Part shown: positions 24,179 through 36,676 of the stretch, in pieces
How positions within the stretch are numbered: the stretch's first letter is position 1
Layout: every line of letters begins with the position of its first letter
Assembly: GCA_021030915.1 (NCBI GenBank)
Contig: JAGEMR010000035.1
Span: forward strand, 186,001-250,000
Direction: 5' to 3'
From: Astrothelium macrocarpum
Lineage: Eukaryota; Ascomycota; Dothideomycetes; Trypetheliales; Trypetheliaceae
DNA: 64,000 bases
The notes under the pieces: generated by a model
Told to the model about the DNA's origin: nothing
Seen by the model: only the letters and a program-made list of their open reading frames with translations
Database searches by the model: none
Made by a program: the position numbers and the translations under genes

Positions 24179-27100
24179 ATGGTCTTCTGTACATACTGTG
24201 GTCAGTCCTTTACACGGGACGAGCATTTGGAGAGGCATATACTTACCCGTAAGTTCACTGCCACTGTATTATCATCCTGCTATTGTGGAGACCTGAAATG
24301 CTGACCACCTTTTTTGTATGTTAGATACCAATGTTAAGCCTTTTAAATGCTTCACATGTCATATGTCTTTTGCTCGAAGGTAAGGCCGATCCAAAACCAG
24401 GCAAACTCTGACAGAAATTCTTGTTCAATATGAACCGAATGCTGACCAATATTTAGGGATCTCCTTCAGAGGCATTATACAGTCCATGGCAGAGATAACA
24501 ACCAAGACTCTCTCACAGCATCCAATGGCATGATACCAAAGTCTGCTGGCAGGACGCCTATTGCTTGCAGTAACTGCGCCAAAACCAAAACCAAGTGCGA
24601 CAAAAAGTTCCCTTGCAGTCGGTGTGCAAGCAGGAACCTTCGGTGTACCCTTCGACCAACTCGGAGAACGTCGAAAAATGTCAATGTCGTCAAGATCGTT
24701 GGGGATGGGCAGAGCAGTGGGAACAACTCGGACAATGGCTCCGTTGAACAATCTGGCGGATCAAACAATAATACTCCTCCACCTCAGCCACAGTCAGAAC
24801 CTCAGCAACCGTCCCAGAATACATCTCCAACCATGAACATCAAGACAGCAGAGGCTCCGGCGGGACCTTATTTCGAACACAGTCCACAAAATGGCCAGCA
24901 TCTCCCAAATGGTGTCATTTCGCCATTGCCCACGCCTACTACTCAGTCCGGGTTTATGCAAACTACTCCTCTTTCTGGATATGAAGATTTTACCAGGACC
25001 ACCCAGGATGGATCTGAGCATGGACAGAGCCCACACTTTATGATGGATTGGTCACATATGCAAATTCCCATGGCCTTTGATGGTATGTCTCGTCCAGACA
25101 TGATGTTGGGTCCCGAGATTGGTCTTGATCCTAGCTCCATGTCCATGGGCGCTCAGGGTGAATCCATGGTCGGCATGATTCCGGATTTTGCCAATAGCAT
25201 GGCTTCGCTTCAGACTCCGATTGAAACGCCAAAGTTCGAAACGCCCAAGTTTGAGAGACACTTTTCCGATCTTGAGCTTGGAAACTCAACCCCAGTGTTT
25301 CAGCCACCAAGTCGACACATGTCCCACACTTCAGCCCAGTCTGTTCGCTCTCCTCAACCCCCTGTCGTTGACAATGGCATTGAGCTTTCCGCCATTGTTG
25401 CTGCTCAAGATGGATGGAGTGTCTTTCGCTGCACACCCACCATCACCTCCAGCTCTTGCCCACGCACAGCCAAGCCCAATCTCGAAAGACTCGAGCAAAG
25501 CCTCCGCAACCATGAGGTTTGGAGCAAATGGAACCCAACGTGGGATGAATCCGAGCTTGCTGCTGGCGAACAGTTGACCGTCGTGCACTTCCACGAGAGC
25601 ACCCGTGACAAGCTCCTCGCCATCACTCAAACTTTTCTTCACAAAGCTCTCGAAATCCACCAGGATAATGGCACTTCTCTGACTGCTGGCAATGCAAGTC
25701 CTCCACGTTCGTTAAGCTCCAACTTTGTGTTGTTGCCACCTACGCGCGTACTCGAATATTTCTTGCGCTCGTATGCAAACAGCTTCGAGCGCTACTACTC
25801 CATGACATCGCGCGGGCTGCTCGACGCGAATGAGTTGATGCACTGTTATAATGAAAAGGCCTCGAGCCTCTTAATCTTAATGATGATTGCGCAGGGCGCC
25901 ATGGCCATTCCGTCCATTGAAGGACGGTGGCTCGCCGGCGGTCTGACCGAGGCATGTCGTATTTCACTGTTTGACTTGATTGAGAAGAACATCATCATGT
26001 CCGGTGATCCGATTGTGCTGCACTCTGCTTTGCTCTTCACTACATTGGCAGCATGGAGCGGCGATAAGTGGCAAATGGATATTGCAATGGGTCAGCGTGG
26101 TATGTATTTTGCCATGCTGCGCCATTCAGGCGTTCTGGAGCCGCGTCCGCAGCCTCCCACGCCAATAGATAGATCGAATCCGGATGCGTTGTGGAACGAC
26201 TGGATCCAACACGAAAGTCGGAGTCGGTAAGTGAAAACGGAACATCACGTGACTCACTGTGTGCACGTGCTAATAAGATGTACAGACTAATTTACTCTTG
26301 GGTCATGGTGGATCAAGACTTGTCCCTTTTTCATGACACCGTGCCTCTATTCTCAGTCACTGAGTTTGGAGCGCCCATGCCAGATGCTGACCGGCTGTGG
26401 CATGCCAAGACGGCGTCTGAATGGACGAGCATCTTTGAGCAAGTACATGAGTTTTCCGGTGGATTTTCCTCGGTTGGATCAGGAGCCAGGCCTCTGTCAC
26501 TGCGTGATCTCTTCCGTCATTTTCTCGACGATGAGATTGTTGCGCAAGGCATTGAACTGACTCCTCTTCACCTTCGTCTCTTGCTGCATCCCCTTCAATC
26601 ACTCGTATGCCAGTATTGCCAACTACTTAGCTGCTTTTCGGACACTGTAGCCTCCCGTCAAAGGACGAGAGCTGTAACTGCTGCTTCGACTCGCGTGCGT
26701 CTGGAAGAAGTTCAGTCTTTGTTGCAACGATGGTTTGACCTTGCCGAGCGTTATACCAAGTCGAATCCCATGTGTGCCATGATGCAAGCAAACCTCGTCA
26801 TGTTCCATCTCATCAGCTTAAATGCCATCACCAACTTTCCTGAGATTGAAAAGTTGGCACGGCGCGAAGGTTTCGATGGTACCTACCAGCAGCTTGTATG
26901 GATCCACAGACGATGCATCTCCGATGTGGAGGAGGCCATTTTCCATTGTGGTCAAGTTTTACGTCTAATCCGGTCCATGCCGAGAGGTGTTCGGCCTCCG
27001 TGGTGGTCAGCAGCCATTTATCGGGTATCTCTTATCCTCTGGACCGACAGCCTCACCCACAACGACTCCGTCTCTCCACCCTCCGGGCTCTTCCCCGTGC

Positions 27101-27330
27101 CTGGACCTTCTTTTGCTGTTGATGCTCTTCCGACTGACCATCCTCTTATCGTCCGATACCTCACCAAGCGTGAAGGTGTCCCGATGTTGACCAAGCGGGA
27201 TGGTACCCAGATGCCCATTGACCATGCCTTTGGCGTTCTTTCTCACTGCATTGATGTCATCGGTGAGGGTGTGTCGATGCGGTTCTCCGATGGGATCCGG
27301 GGAAAGCTGGATAAGCTTGCTCGTAGTTAG
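24179..27330 (+). CDS. CMR1: Cmr1-type melanin regulator, C2H2 + Zn2Cys6 transcription factor
   Basis: Four exons, 24179-24248, 24325-24379, 24457-26226 and 26286-27330, with GT-AG introns, give 979 residues. Two C2H2 fingers come first (Cys4/Cys7/His20/His24 and Cys32/Cys35/His48/His52), and both early introns interrupt finger-coding sequence. A Zn2Cys6 binuclear cluster follows (Cys79, 82, 89, 95, 98, 105). Next comes a long Gln/Ser/Pro-rich region with several Met-rich segments, then a C-terminal half resembling the fungal-specific regulatory domain. This finger-plus-cluster layout and the overall length are typical of Cmr1/Pig1 melanin regulators, nuclear activators of the PKS and naphthol reductase genes. 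The position between the AYG1-like gene and the reductase supports the call. Later introns seem absent because exon 3 is open for 1.77 kb. Confidence 0.93.
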
Positions 27331-30208
27331 GCCTTTCATAGTCCACCTGTTAGATACCCAAGATCAACTGTCGTGATATTTTCAAGATCGAAAGTCAACA
27401 CTGTCCATGCTTTTGTCTTTTTTACTGTCTGTAACCTGCTTTTGTCTCTTTTTCCCAGCTTCCCTGTGGTTTCCTGATGTTAATGCCCTAATGGGAGTGA
27501 TCATCTTGGTACAAGGGCCCAGCAATCGGCCGAGGTTTCGTTGTCTTGTCTTTGGGTTTTGTGTTTGTATTGTCAACGGTATCTGCTGGTGTCAAGTTTT
27601 GTTCGTGTTCATCCCTTCAGGTGGTATTATGTGCTGCGTTTCTTTTTGTGGATCCATGATGATTAACGATTTTCCTCTTTGGTGTCCTGTGGCAAAAGTG
27701 CTTGGTCCTAGGATAGATTAGGTTCTCTTGTCAGAGGACGGGGTAGTCATTGAATATAAAGCAGTTTAAAAGAGCCACTCTTCTCCGACATAAAGCAACT
27801 CATACCTTTCGCATCGCAGCCTCATACGTCTAGTCGTTCCGGTGGCAGCCTGGTTCACCATGAGCTGTTGCTTTGCACGGGAAATGACGCGGCCCAGCAG
27901 GTACGGCTCCTTTCGGTTTTCCCCTCTAGCAGCCGAAGTGATTGGACTGGCTCAAAAGTAGGCGATGCTACAAATCTTCCATTTACGGTTACTCTTCTGT
28001 GTTGGTGCAGGCACATTACCACGCTTTACCCTAAACAAGGTTGCCGTAACTGCATACGCATTGATCCGCACAATCTAAGGGTATCGGTAAGTAACCGGGC
28101 CTGTAGCAACGGCTCTCCCCAACGTTCACCGTTGCCCATTGCTTCCCCGTGATACGAAATCTACCTTCAAACTAAGCTTATATTGGCCTTGTCAGCTGCA
28201 TCCAAAGCCCTAAAAGGACACCGTGCAGCACCAATTCTAGGATGCGCACAGAGAAAGACATGGGAATTGCGGGAGCAAGTGGCTTCCCGATGGCGTTTTA
28301 CTTTTGGACCCATGAATGCCTACAAACTTGAAGATGTATGCGATCACAGAGATCGATTAGGTTGGTTCCATCTCAGCAACCAAGCCAGGCAATGCCGTCG
28401 ATCAATCTCATCCAGATCTCTGTCCAACTCCGGACCTGAATCATGCGGTGAGACGAACATTGGGCGCACAAATTGCACCTGACGGCACAAAAACATGTCA
28501 CCTTAGTCAGAAAGACTCGAGGCAGCATAATCAATTCAAGCCGCAGACCTCAGCTGCTGAGTGACTGTGCGTCTGTAAGAGTGCAGTAAGATGTCAATTC
28601 GATAAAGCTCGAGCTCATCTGCATTGACATGTGAATGCATCAATGACAATATTAACGGAAATTCGATGCTTGGGATCCTTGAGCGTAATGGCTGTAGTTT
28701 GATGGGTTTGTGCACCTGCAGTCCGAGCCGAACTTTTGCCGGGAGGTTAGAAACAACGTTACCACTGCAAAGTACCAGAGCATTTTCAGGTACGGCTCCG
28801 CGCTTTATTCCTATTCGTCGGATAGGCTCGATTAGCTTGGTCCGAGGACCCACTCCTCACGGTTCGTGTCTTTCTGCCTCCTGCTCCTGCACAGAACAAA
28901 AAAAAAGAAACATAAATGACAAGCGCCAATCAGATTTAGAATAATTCGGGAGTGCGGACATGGCTCTTGTGACACAAGTGACATGACTGCTTGCGCTATG
29001 GTGGCCTTGTCGATAACCCAATTCTGAACAACGCTGCCCCGGGGCTTTTCCCCCACGGAGAAGAGCCACGATATCCGAATGGCCATGTATGTTGTACCTA
29101 CTTGATGTTTTGAAAATGGTCCCTGCGTCAGATTCACAGTATTTTCCTGGTCTTGCCACATCAATTAGACAACCTTATCCAGGCTCTGGGTCTTTGACTG
29201 AGTGGCCACTTCGTTCCACCCGTTTCAGTCGCATCGCAAAATCAGAAATTCCGCTTTACAAGTCCTTCGTCCGACCTTTTAGTCAACGATTCTGTCTTCT
29301 GAGGAGAAACACAAGTTGCGTCTGAATCTCGCTGAAAGAACCCGGTGACCGCCACAGTCTTTGCAGTTATAGTAGTAGCAGCTACAGGTAATGTCGCGCT
29401 ACGTCATGTGGCCAAATTGAGCTTCATCGAGGGCTCAATGCCTGCTGCTGGTCATGGCGAGCCAGATTGTAAACCTTTGAGATTTCAGATGGACTCGCGA
29501 CGGTTGCTGTGAAAGGGCACGGAGTAGATGGGGGAAATAAAGTTCGGATCCGGTTCCTAGATGGGCCCAAGCTTTTCGATCTCTGTCCGGCGTTCGGCAT
29601 CCTTCTCACTACCCCTCTCATCCACTTCAACTTGACGGAGAGGCGGAGAGCTGCGAGACGATACGTCGGGTAATGAGCTTTTTTAGTCAAGCTTGACGGC
29701 CTTTGCGTTGCGAATCAGCGCATCCGAGTATAAGTGTCTGGTGGCTTCGGCCAACTCTCCTCTCAATATCAACGACTGGGGATGCCGCGGACTGCGGGGC
29801 CGATCTGCCACTACCCGCTACTTACGCATCGCGTGCAAATGTGTGCCTTACAACAGGTATTACCAGTCCGAGTGCTATCGTCTCAAGGCCGCTGGCTAGG
29901 TCCATGACTCCAACTCCAAACCATCGATTACGCCGATGATGTTTGACGAGTTGTAGCTATTCTTGCGCCGGAGCTCCTAATGGATCCGGAGTCCCGCCTT
30001 GAACCATCTTGGACCACCTTGGTAAGGCCACAGCAGATGTTGTCTGTCTGTAGGATTTTGCTAAATAGTTATACCTGCCCAAACTCTTGTTCCATCACAT
30101 TGCTGCTCTTTTCTCAGTGCCTGCTCAAGCTTCTCAATACTCCAATTTACTCTAAATACCCATCAACCAAATTTTTTCATTTTCAACTACCTTTGAAACA
30201 GTATCAAA
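27331..30208. other. Intergenic region between regulator and reductase
   Basis: About 2.9 kb. The first few hundred bases are T-rich and probably hold the 3' UTR of the regulator. No frame between 27868 and 29939 shows a domain. The last 100 bases before 30209 are C/T- and A-rich, as usual for a fungal promoter and leader. Confidence 0.5.
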
Positions 30209-31197
30209 ATGTCTGGCTCCATCCCAAGCTGGTCTCTTGAGGGCAAGGTTGCCGTTGTCACAGGTTCTGGTAAGTTTTTGGACAGATTTCGACCGTATCC
30301 AAGGGCTCCAAACATCTTTGGCTTGACATTCTAACAATTCAATTTCTAGGCCGTGGCATTGGTGCCGCAATGGCCATTGAGCTTGGCAAGCGAGGAGCCA
30401 AGGTGGTCGTTAATTACGCCAACAGCGCCGACGCAGCCGAAGAGATTGTATCCGAGATCAAAAAGAATGGAAGTGACGCCATTGCTATCAAGGCCAATGT
30501 TGCCAACGTCAACGAAACCATTGAGCTCTTTGACAAGACAGTGGCCCACTTTGGCAAGCTCGACATTTGCTGCTCAAACTCTGGCGTTGTCAGCTTCGGC
30601 CATTTCAAAGATGTCACAGAAGAGGAGTTTGACCGCGTCTTCAAGATCAACACGCGCGGTCAATTCTTCGTTGCCCGTGAAGCTTACAAGCACATGTCCG
30701 TTGGTGGCCGCATTATCTTGATGGGCTCCATCACAGGTCAAGCCAAGGGTGTTCCCAAGCACGCTGTCTACTCTGGTAGCAAGGGTGCCATTGAGACATT
30801 CACCCGCTGTATGGCTATTGATTGCGGTGACAAGAAAATCACCGTTAATTGCGTTGCTCCTGGCGGTATCAAGACTGACATGTACCACGCCGTGTGCCGC
30901 GAATATATCCCAGGCGGTGATAAGCTCAGCAACGACCAAGTCGACGAGGTAAGCATTTGGACCGAATTAGTCTACTCTACCTATTATCGCTAATTCCACA
31001 TCAGTATGCTGCTACCTGGTCCCCAATGAACCGTGTCGGCCAACCGGTGGACATTGCTCGTGTGGTCTGCTTCCTTGCTAGCCAAGACGGAGAATGGGTC
31101 AATGGCAAGGTCATTGGAATTGATGGCGCTGTAAGTGACATTCTATTCATGTTTCAAGACGCAATAAAACTGACTCGAACCCCAGGCTTGCATGTAA
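30209..31197 (+). CDS. BRN1: 1,3,8-trihydroxynaphthalene reductase (short-chain dehydrogenase)
   Basis: Four exons, 30209-30269, 30350-30948, 31005-31130 and 31186-31197, encode 265 residues, the usual length for fungal naphthol reductases. The last exon is only 12 nt and supplies the Ala-Cys-Met tail typical of this family. The NADPH-binding motif TGSGRGIG is at 18-25, the substrate-side CCSNSG at about 94-99, and the catalytic residues are Ser147 (MGSITG), Tyr161 and Lys165 (YSGSK). In DHN-melanin synthesis the enzyme reduces 1,3,8-trihydroxynaphthalene to vermelone and can often also reduce tetrahydroxynaphthalene to scytalone. Clustering with a melanin PKS and a Cmr1-type regulator makes the pathway assignment strong. 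Which of the two naphthols it prefers cannot be read from sequence. Confidence 0.93.
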
Positions 31198-33720
31198 AGC
31201 TAGACTTGAGACGAGATTTTCCTTTAACTGTTATCTTCGCAATCATGTCATAATATCATCGTAGCCTGCGCTCTACATATGTTTCCTTCATGCATCAGGG
31301 TACCGGTGTTGGTCAGACGTGGGATGAGGGTGGTCAGTGGGGGCGGATGTCTGCTGTAGCTATGCCACGTCCTCTATCCGTGCTCCACATAGTCACGAGA
31401 AAATCGAGTTCTTGAATGTTGATTATGATCTTCTTTTCACATGGTATTAATGGCAACATGTAAGCTCATACTCTGGAGCTCCTTGATGACGTAGACAACC
31501 TGACGAGACTTTCTGCTGGCCATGGTACGGTCCGGTGGCTCCTTCGATGATCGCGGGCTGTCCCGGAGAAGGGTGGGGGTTCCTCTAAGACGAAGCTATT
31601 GTCCTGCTTTTCGTCATCGACTTTTGAATCCAGAGGGAACGATTCGCTCGACGCAAATCCTCCAACGCCGGATCATTAAGACTGAAGTATTTTCGGCGCC
31701 GCGCTGGGTTTTGCTCTCTCCCGAGATTCAGGCCCAGTCACTTTAGGTCTTTCGATGGAGCCACATTTCAGAAATTGTAAAGTATTGTAGCATTTTGTAC
31801 GGAGAAAATTACACTTGATTGCTAGAAAACCAAACAAGGAAAGAAGGGAGAGGGAAAGCTCCAACAATGAAGAAACAATTACATCCATGACCAAATCTTC
31901 ACGGCCTGCAGTAGCCACTCTGCCAAAGACTGAATGATCATGATTGCTGATAAGATAACCTACGAAATAATCTTGTCGATTAAGTCTAGCTTCAAATAAA
32001 TTCTAGGACTCAGAAGCCAAACCGCCATTAACACTAGTAATCATCTCCAAATTTTTGCAAATGCATCTAGTACGAAAAGCGCTGTTAGTATGCCAAAAGA
32101 AAGCGTAGAAATAGTGTTTTTATTTGTAGTCTGGATACTGATGCAATAATGAATAGGGATCGAGCGTGTTCAGTATTAATTTCTAATGAGAGAGATGGAA
32201 TTTGTCAGACTAGTAAAATCCGATGAGATCCTAGGCAGCTAAAATTTTGCACGGGATACTTGAGAACTAGAAGAGAAGACAGTATTCAATAAATCCCCTT
32301 CCATCCCAGGAATGGCACTACTAATAGTCACCAAATCAATCAAAGGTTTTCAGCATGCTAGATCAAAACGCATGAGCGCATTTTGGCACATAAAATACGC
32401 AGGGTCTCAAACATAGACCAGAACTGTTCAATAGAAAATTGAGATTGTCCCAGACCTAATAGCAGCACTGTACGAATAAAATCAGACATTTAATGACCGG
32501 ATGGATGACTTATGCTGAACCTCAAACGCCATCTTCAGGAGCTACACCACGAAATGATTAGCTATAAAGAAGCGAAGAGACATACAAACTACCATCATCC
32601 CTCTCAACGAAGCCACGGTGTCCATGACAAAGTCAAAAGTAGGGGCGCGCATTTGACCCTGAAAATTTCCTTAAGCTACACAGGAGTTGGGATATTGGCT
32701 AGAAGCGTGCTGTATGCTTCCTGGGCTCTTGATATGCACGATAAGACGCGCATGCACACACGGGAACGCGCATTTTACCAGCAGCCTTCACCATGCAAAA
32801 CAAACCCTAAGACCTTCAGTCTTTGCCGAACGCATGGACAAGGATATAGCAGTTGATCAAGTTTGTAGCATGTTGCTTCCTTTGTGTGTTGGAACACAAA
32901 TATTCCAGCTTGGAGCTGCATGCTTGATGCTGTAGAGGACTCGCAGATGATCGGCATTGCATGGCGCTCGAGTCGTGGCGTTCTCGTGCTTAATCAAGTG
33001 AACTTTAGATAAATCAACATACTCCAATCAGGTATCTTAGTTTATGAACGGATTCAAGCTTTACATTATGGTGACTTCATGGACACAAGAAGCGGCTGAT
33101 GTCGAAATCTAAAGACGGGGACGCGTCTGAGTAGCAGAACAGTTGGGAGAATGCAGAGAATGGTGTCGTATCATCACTAGTCCGGGAATTATGTCGTTGA
33201 TCAAAGAATTCCACGTGTCCTGCACATCATAAGCAAGACTATCGCCAGATTGCGGGCGAGATTCAGTCGAACGAGAGAGTGGTATCATAGTTAAAGATTT
33301 CTTATCGTTTGACAATGTTCAAGTCATCCCTTTCATCAGCGTGTCAAAACAACTTGCCACAGTCATCATCACTGTATAGACACTTCGCAAGAATAATTGA
33401 TAGGAGATACGAAGAGGAACAGAATGAAAGAAATCACTGTTGATCAAATGTCAAGTCTTGTAATGTATTCTTGTGCGTTGCAGGGTACCTTTTGAAGACT
33501 TTTAAAGAAGCACGGTATTGGCATCCGGCCAAAATGATTACTCCTTTAGCCCTCTAGTAGGGGCGGTCTCCAGTTCAGTCCATGAACTTGTGGTTAGCTT
33601 GTGGTTTTAGACCTCCAAGCGTCGTAGCTGTCAACAGCAAATGTGTGGTGTTTTGACGCGAAGCTTCGTCATTGTCGGATTTTTGTCCGGCCGCATGCTT
33701 TTGCCCTACAACTTCCACAC
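31198..33720. other. Intergenic region, no gene seen
   Basis: About 2.5 kb. Frames at 31522-31918 and 32512-32957 have no domain or splice chain that I could support. The composition is somewhat AT-rich from 31750 to 32500 but nothing like the block at the end of the window. Confidence 0.5.
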
Positions 33721-34643
33721 ATGGCAGATGCAAAGACCAGTTCAAGGTAAATTCTACCCCAAAAAGTCAGGCTTTTCGTAGTACTCATTGTGTAATGAAC
33801 AGTAAAGATGCACAAACGAACCCCCGCGGCATCCCATACGCTCCTTTCGTTGACAAGGTCGAGGACTATGTCACGTCACGCGCAGAGGTCGAAGGCACAA
33901 TTAGGAGCTTCCAAGAGATGATATCGTACGTCTAGCATACTCCACTGAAGCAGTAAGGCTGCGGGATGCTCATGAGCGAAATAGCAAATATCAGTTCATG
34001 GAAGTCAACAATCAGCGCCGGGCAGCAGGTTTGAAGGACAAGATACCGGACATAGAGAAGACCCTGGAGACAGTGCGATTCTTGAAGAAGCAAAAAGTAT
34101 GGTCATACTATAGATATATGTTTGGGTTCTTCTCAAATGAATACTCGTGTTGACAATGTTGTGGTAGCCCGACTCCGATCCGTTAGAGACGACGTTCGAG
34201 CTCAATGACACGCTTTATGCGAAGGCAGAAGTACCGCCAACCGAGGAAGTCTACTTGTGGCTCGGGGTATGTCATCTTCATGCCTATCCTATCTGGTAGA
34301 GTCATTTCGGATGCTGACAACGATTGCCTCCGGCACAGGCAAATGTCATGTTGTCCTATCCTATTCCAGAAGCGGAAGTGCTCCTTGAATCCAAATTGCA
34401 GACGGCGCAGTCAAGTCTGGCAAATTGTGAAGAAGATCTGGATTTCCTTAGGGAACAAATTACGGTAGGCATCGTCGTGATATTAAGCATACATGCCGTT
34501 CACGTTCTTGCTGATTATATTCAAAGACTATGGAAGTTGCTACAGCGAGAGTCTACAATTGGGACATTATGCAACGGAGAAAGGGAAAAGCCGCAGGTAT
34601 TGAATCAAAAGATGATGGTCTCGAAAAGGGCCCAGACGGATGA
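33721..34643 (+). CDS. PAC10: Prefoldin subunit 3
   Basis: Six exons, 33721-33746, 33803-33925, 33985-34096, 34168-34266, 34339-34464 and 34527-34643, with GT-AG introns of 56-72 bp, give 200 residues, the normal size. The conserved opening NPRGIPYAPFVDKVEDY follows a short polar leader. The two long helices of an alpha-type prefoldin are visible around a beta-rich middle (TTFELNDTLYAKAEVP, then VYLWLGANVMLSYPIPEA), ending with a helix that runs LANCEEDLDFLREQIT and VATARVYNWDIMQRRK. Prefoldin is a cytosolic hexamer that delivers unfolded actin and tubulin to the chaperonin CCT. An ATG at 33795 also lies in frame, but the model with exon 1 restores the usual N-terminal length. This housekeeping gene marks the edge of the melanin region. 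Confidence 0.92.
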
Positions 34644-34851
34644 CCATTTGGCGATACGCTGGTATCATCGAGCGAGCATCGTAAGGAGGATAATGATTTT
34701 GCTGAGTGCGTGACTGGCGCGGTACAGTAATGAAGACCGTAGGATTGGGCGTTTCATTTAGCCGTACAACTGCGAGCATGAGGCCTAGATACCCCCTAAA
34801 TCGCATTTCTGAGGTGACATAGCATCACTTTGATCGGGTATTATCCTCCAC

Positions 34852-36271
34852 TTATGACATGAATCCGTTGACTACAGTGTTCAGATCTGAATATCTCCCA
34901 GCCTTTAATATCCTCTTCTTTCGACGGGGTGAGTGATGTTCTTGTAAATGCTTCGGAGGTACCTCATCCGCTTCTTCGCTCCTGTCTGCGTTCTCGGTGA
35001 GTTTGTCAGCATTTGCTAAACAGCGGCCGAAATTAGTTCCCCTATCATAGCACAAAGCCAGATATCGTTTATCATCAACAGGTCCTAGAGTAACAGATAG
35101 CACGGATGGCATAGGCCTCTCCAAAGCACAGTCATCATCTACGAGCCTGCAAGCTCGTGCATAGCTTTTCATCATACGATGCTTATGCTTGGACTTTTGC
35201 CATTCGGGTGTCTTTCCTGACATCAAGGAATGCTTGACGGCTCGATCCCAGCCGCCGCGCTGACAAAGATATCGCCAGCCGAAATCTTCAGGCCGAAAGG
35301 CCGAGGTTTGATCCCGACATTCAAGGAACATGATGTACATGAGTGCTGAAAACTGGCTGAGGTGTTCTATAGCCGAGAAACTCATCCTTTTCTGTGCAAC
35401 AAACTCGATCACGCGTAGACGTGGTAGGCGAGTGAGCTCTCCCGAATCAGATACATATCGAGCCCATGTCCAAATCATGCGGTCGTCTAAAGTGTTCGTT
35501 AACGATGACCTTTTCCCATGGAGGCTTAGGAATGCCAAATTTGTGAGGTTTGTTATTGAAATCAAGTCCCTCATTGAGTAGTCGTCATAGCATACGGTCA
35601 GAAAGGTGAGCCAATTGGTGTCGAGGCTCGCGGAGGTGCTAATCTGATCTGTCCAGATATGTAATGGTCTATGCAAGATCGATATCCCAAGATCACGGAA
35701 TTTATACTGCTCGTCATTGGGGAAAGCTGATGTAAAAGCTATCCAAACGTTGGCGCTTATCAAGTCTCTAGGTCACTGTCATCAGTGATACATTTCTCTA
35801 GTAAGACTATGAGCAAACTTACGATTTCAATAAACGTCTCCAAATTTCCCGAGCTATGTGAGAGGGTAATCCTTGTAGATGTGCAGCAGTTAAAGTTGAG
35901 GAGGATGCAAGCAGTGTTCGGAACGACATTTCCTGAAGGGAGCCTGCTCCTTTCGAAGAAATGTAATCAGTGATGCCTTGAGTACTCCCTCTTACAAATG
36001 ACATCAAACGATCACTCGGATCATCCATTGCGCAGATACTCTCCGCATAAATTTGGCCGCTTCGTTCGTCAAACTTCTGAACCGACATCATGTCAAATCT
36101 CCAGACAATCAGATCTGGTATGCACACTGTCTGTCTTGAACCATTTTCGCCAGAAAGAATAGTGTAGTCGTTGAGCCGTTGGTGGGCTTTTTCGTTTCTT
36201 CGATAATTACATCTCCTCGGCCCTGAATGTTGAGCGTGCTTCAAACACACATGAAAAGGTACCAATGCTAA
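34852..36271 (-). CDS. F-box-like hypothetical protein, 5' end unresolved
   Basis: Two firm exons, 36271-35823 and 35767-34852, are joined by a 55-bp GT-AG intron. The join reads GLPSHIAREIWRRLLKS/DLISANVW. The LPxxIxxxIW pattern resembles the core of an F-box, and the stretch after it is leucine-rich, as in fungal F-box/LRR-like proteins. The C-terminus is basic and polar. No in-frame ATG opens the first firm exon. A splice acceptor before 36271 could connect to coding sequence upstream of 36318, but I could not find a start codon there, so the N-terminus is incomplete. The function is unknown; a substrate-adaptor role is only an inference from the weak F-box resemblance. Confidence 0.55.
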
Positions 36272-36390
36272 CTAGGAGACGTCTATCATGTGATTTGTGA
36301 ATCCCCAAAGGCCGACACGTATTTGAGGTTTTCGGCTTTCAGAATATGCACCTCGGAGATAAATCTCTCAAGATCACGGGGAGATGAGAC

Positions 36391-36415
36391 GCGATGCGAC
36401 GCGACGCGACGCGAC
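36391..36415. repeat. GCGAC pentanucleotide microsatellite
   Basis: About five tandem copies of GCGAC with one variant copy. The tract lies in the uncertain upstream part of the F-box-like gene. Confidence 0.8.
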
Positions 36416-36676
36416 CAAGAAGGAAAGGCAGGACTCACGTCCGCACCTGATGCTAGGATGATCAAAATCACTACCAAACTCAATATGTCTTAACGATGCC
36501 CAAGCATCATGAACTCTGCATTCTGATCAAGGTCGCTATCAACTTACTTGAAAAATTTTATTCTGGTATGACTTCGGTGGGTGGTTGCTGCACGTAATCT
36601 ATTTTTGTAACAGCTTGCCAAGGTATAGGTACATGGAGCCTCAATTTATAACCAGGCCCAGCTTCGTGGCCGGCTG

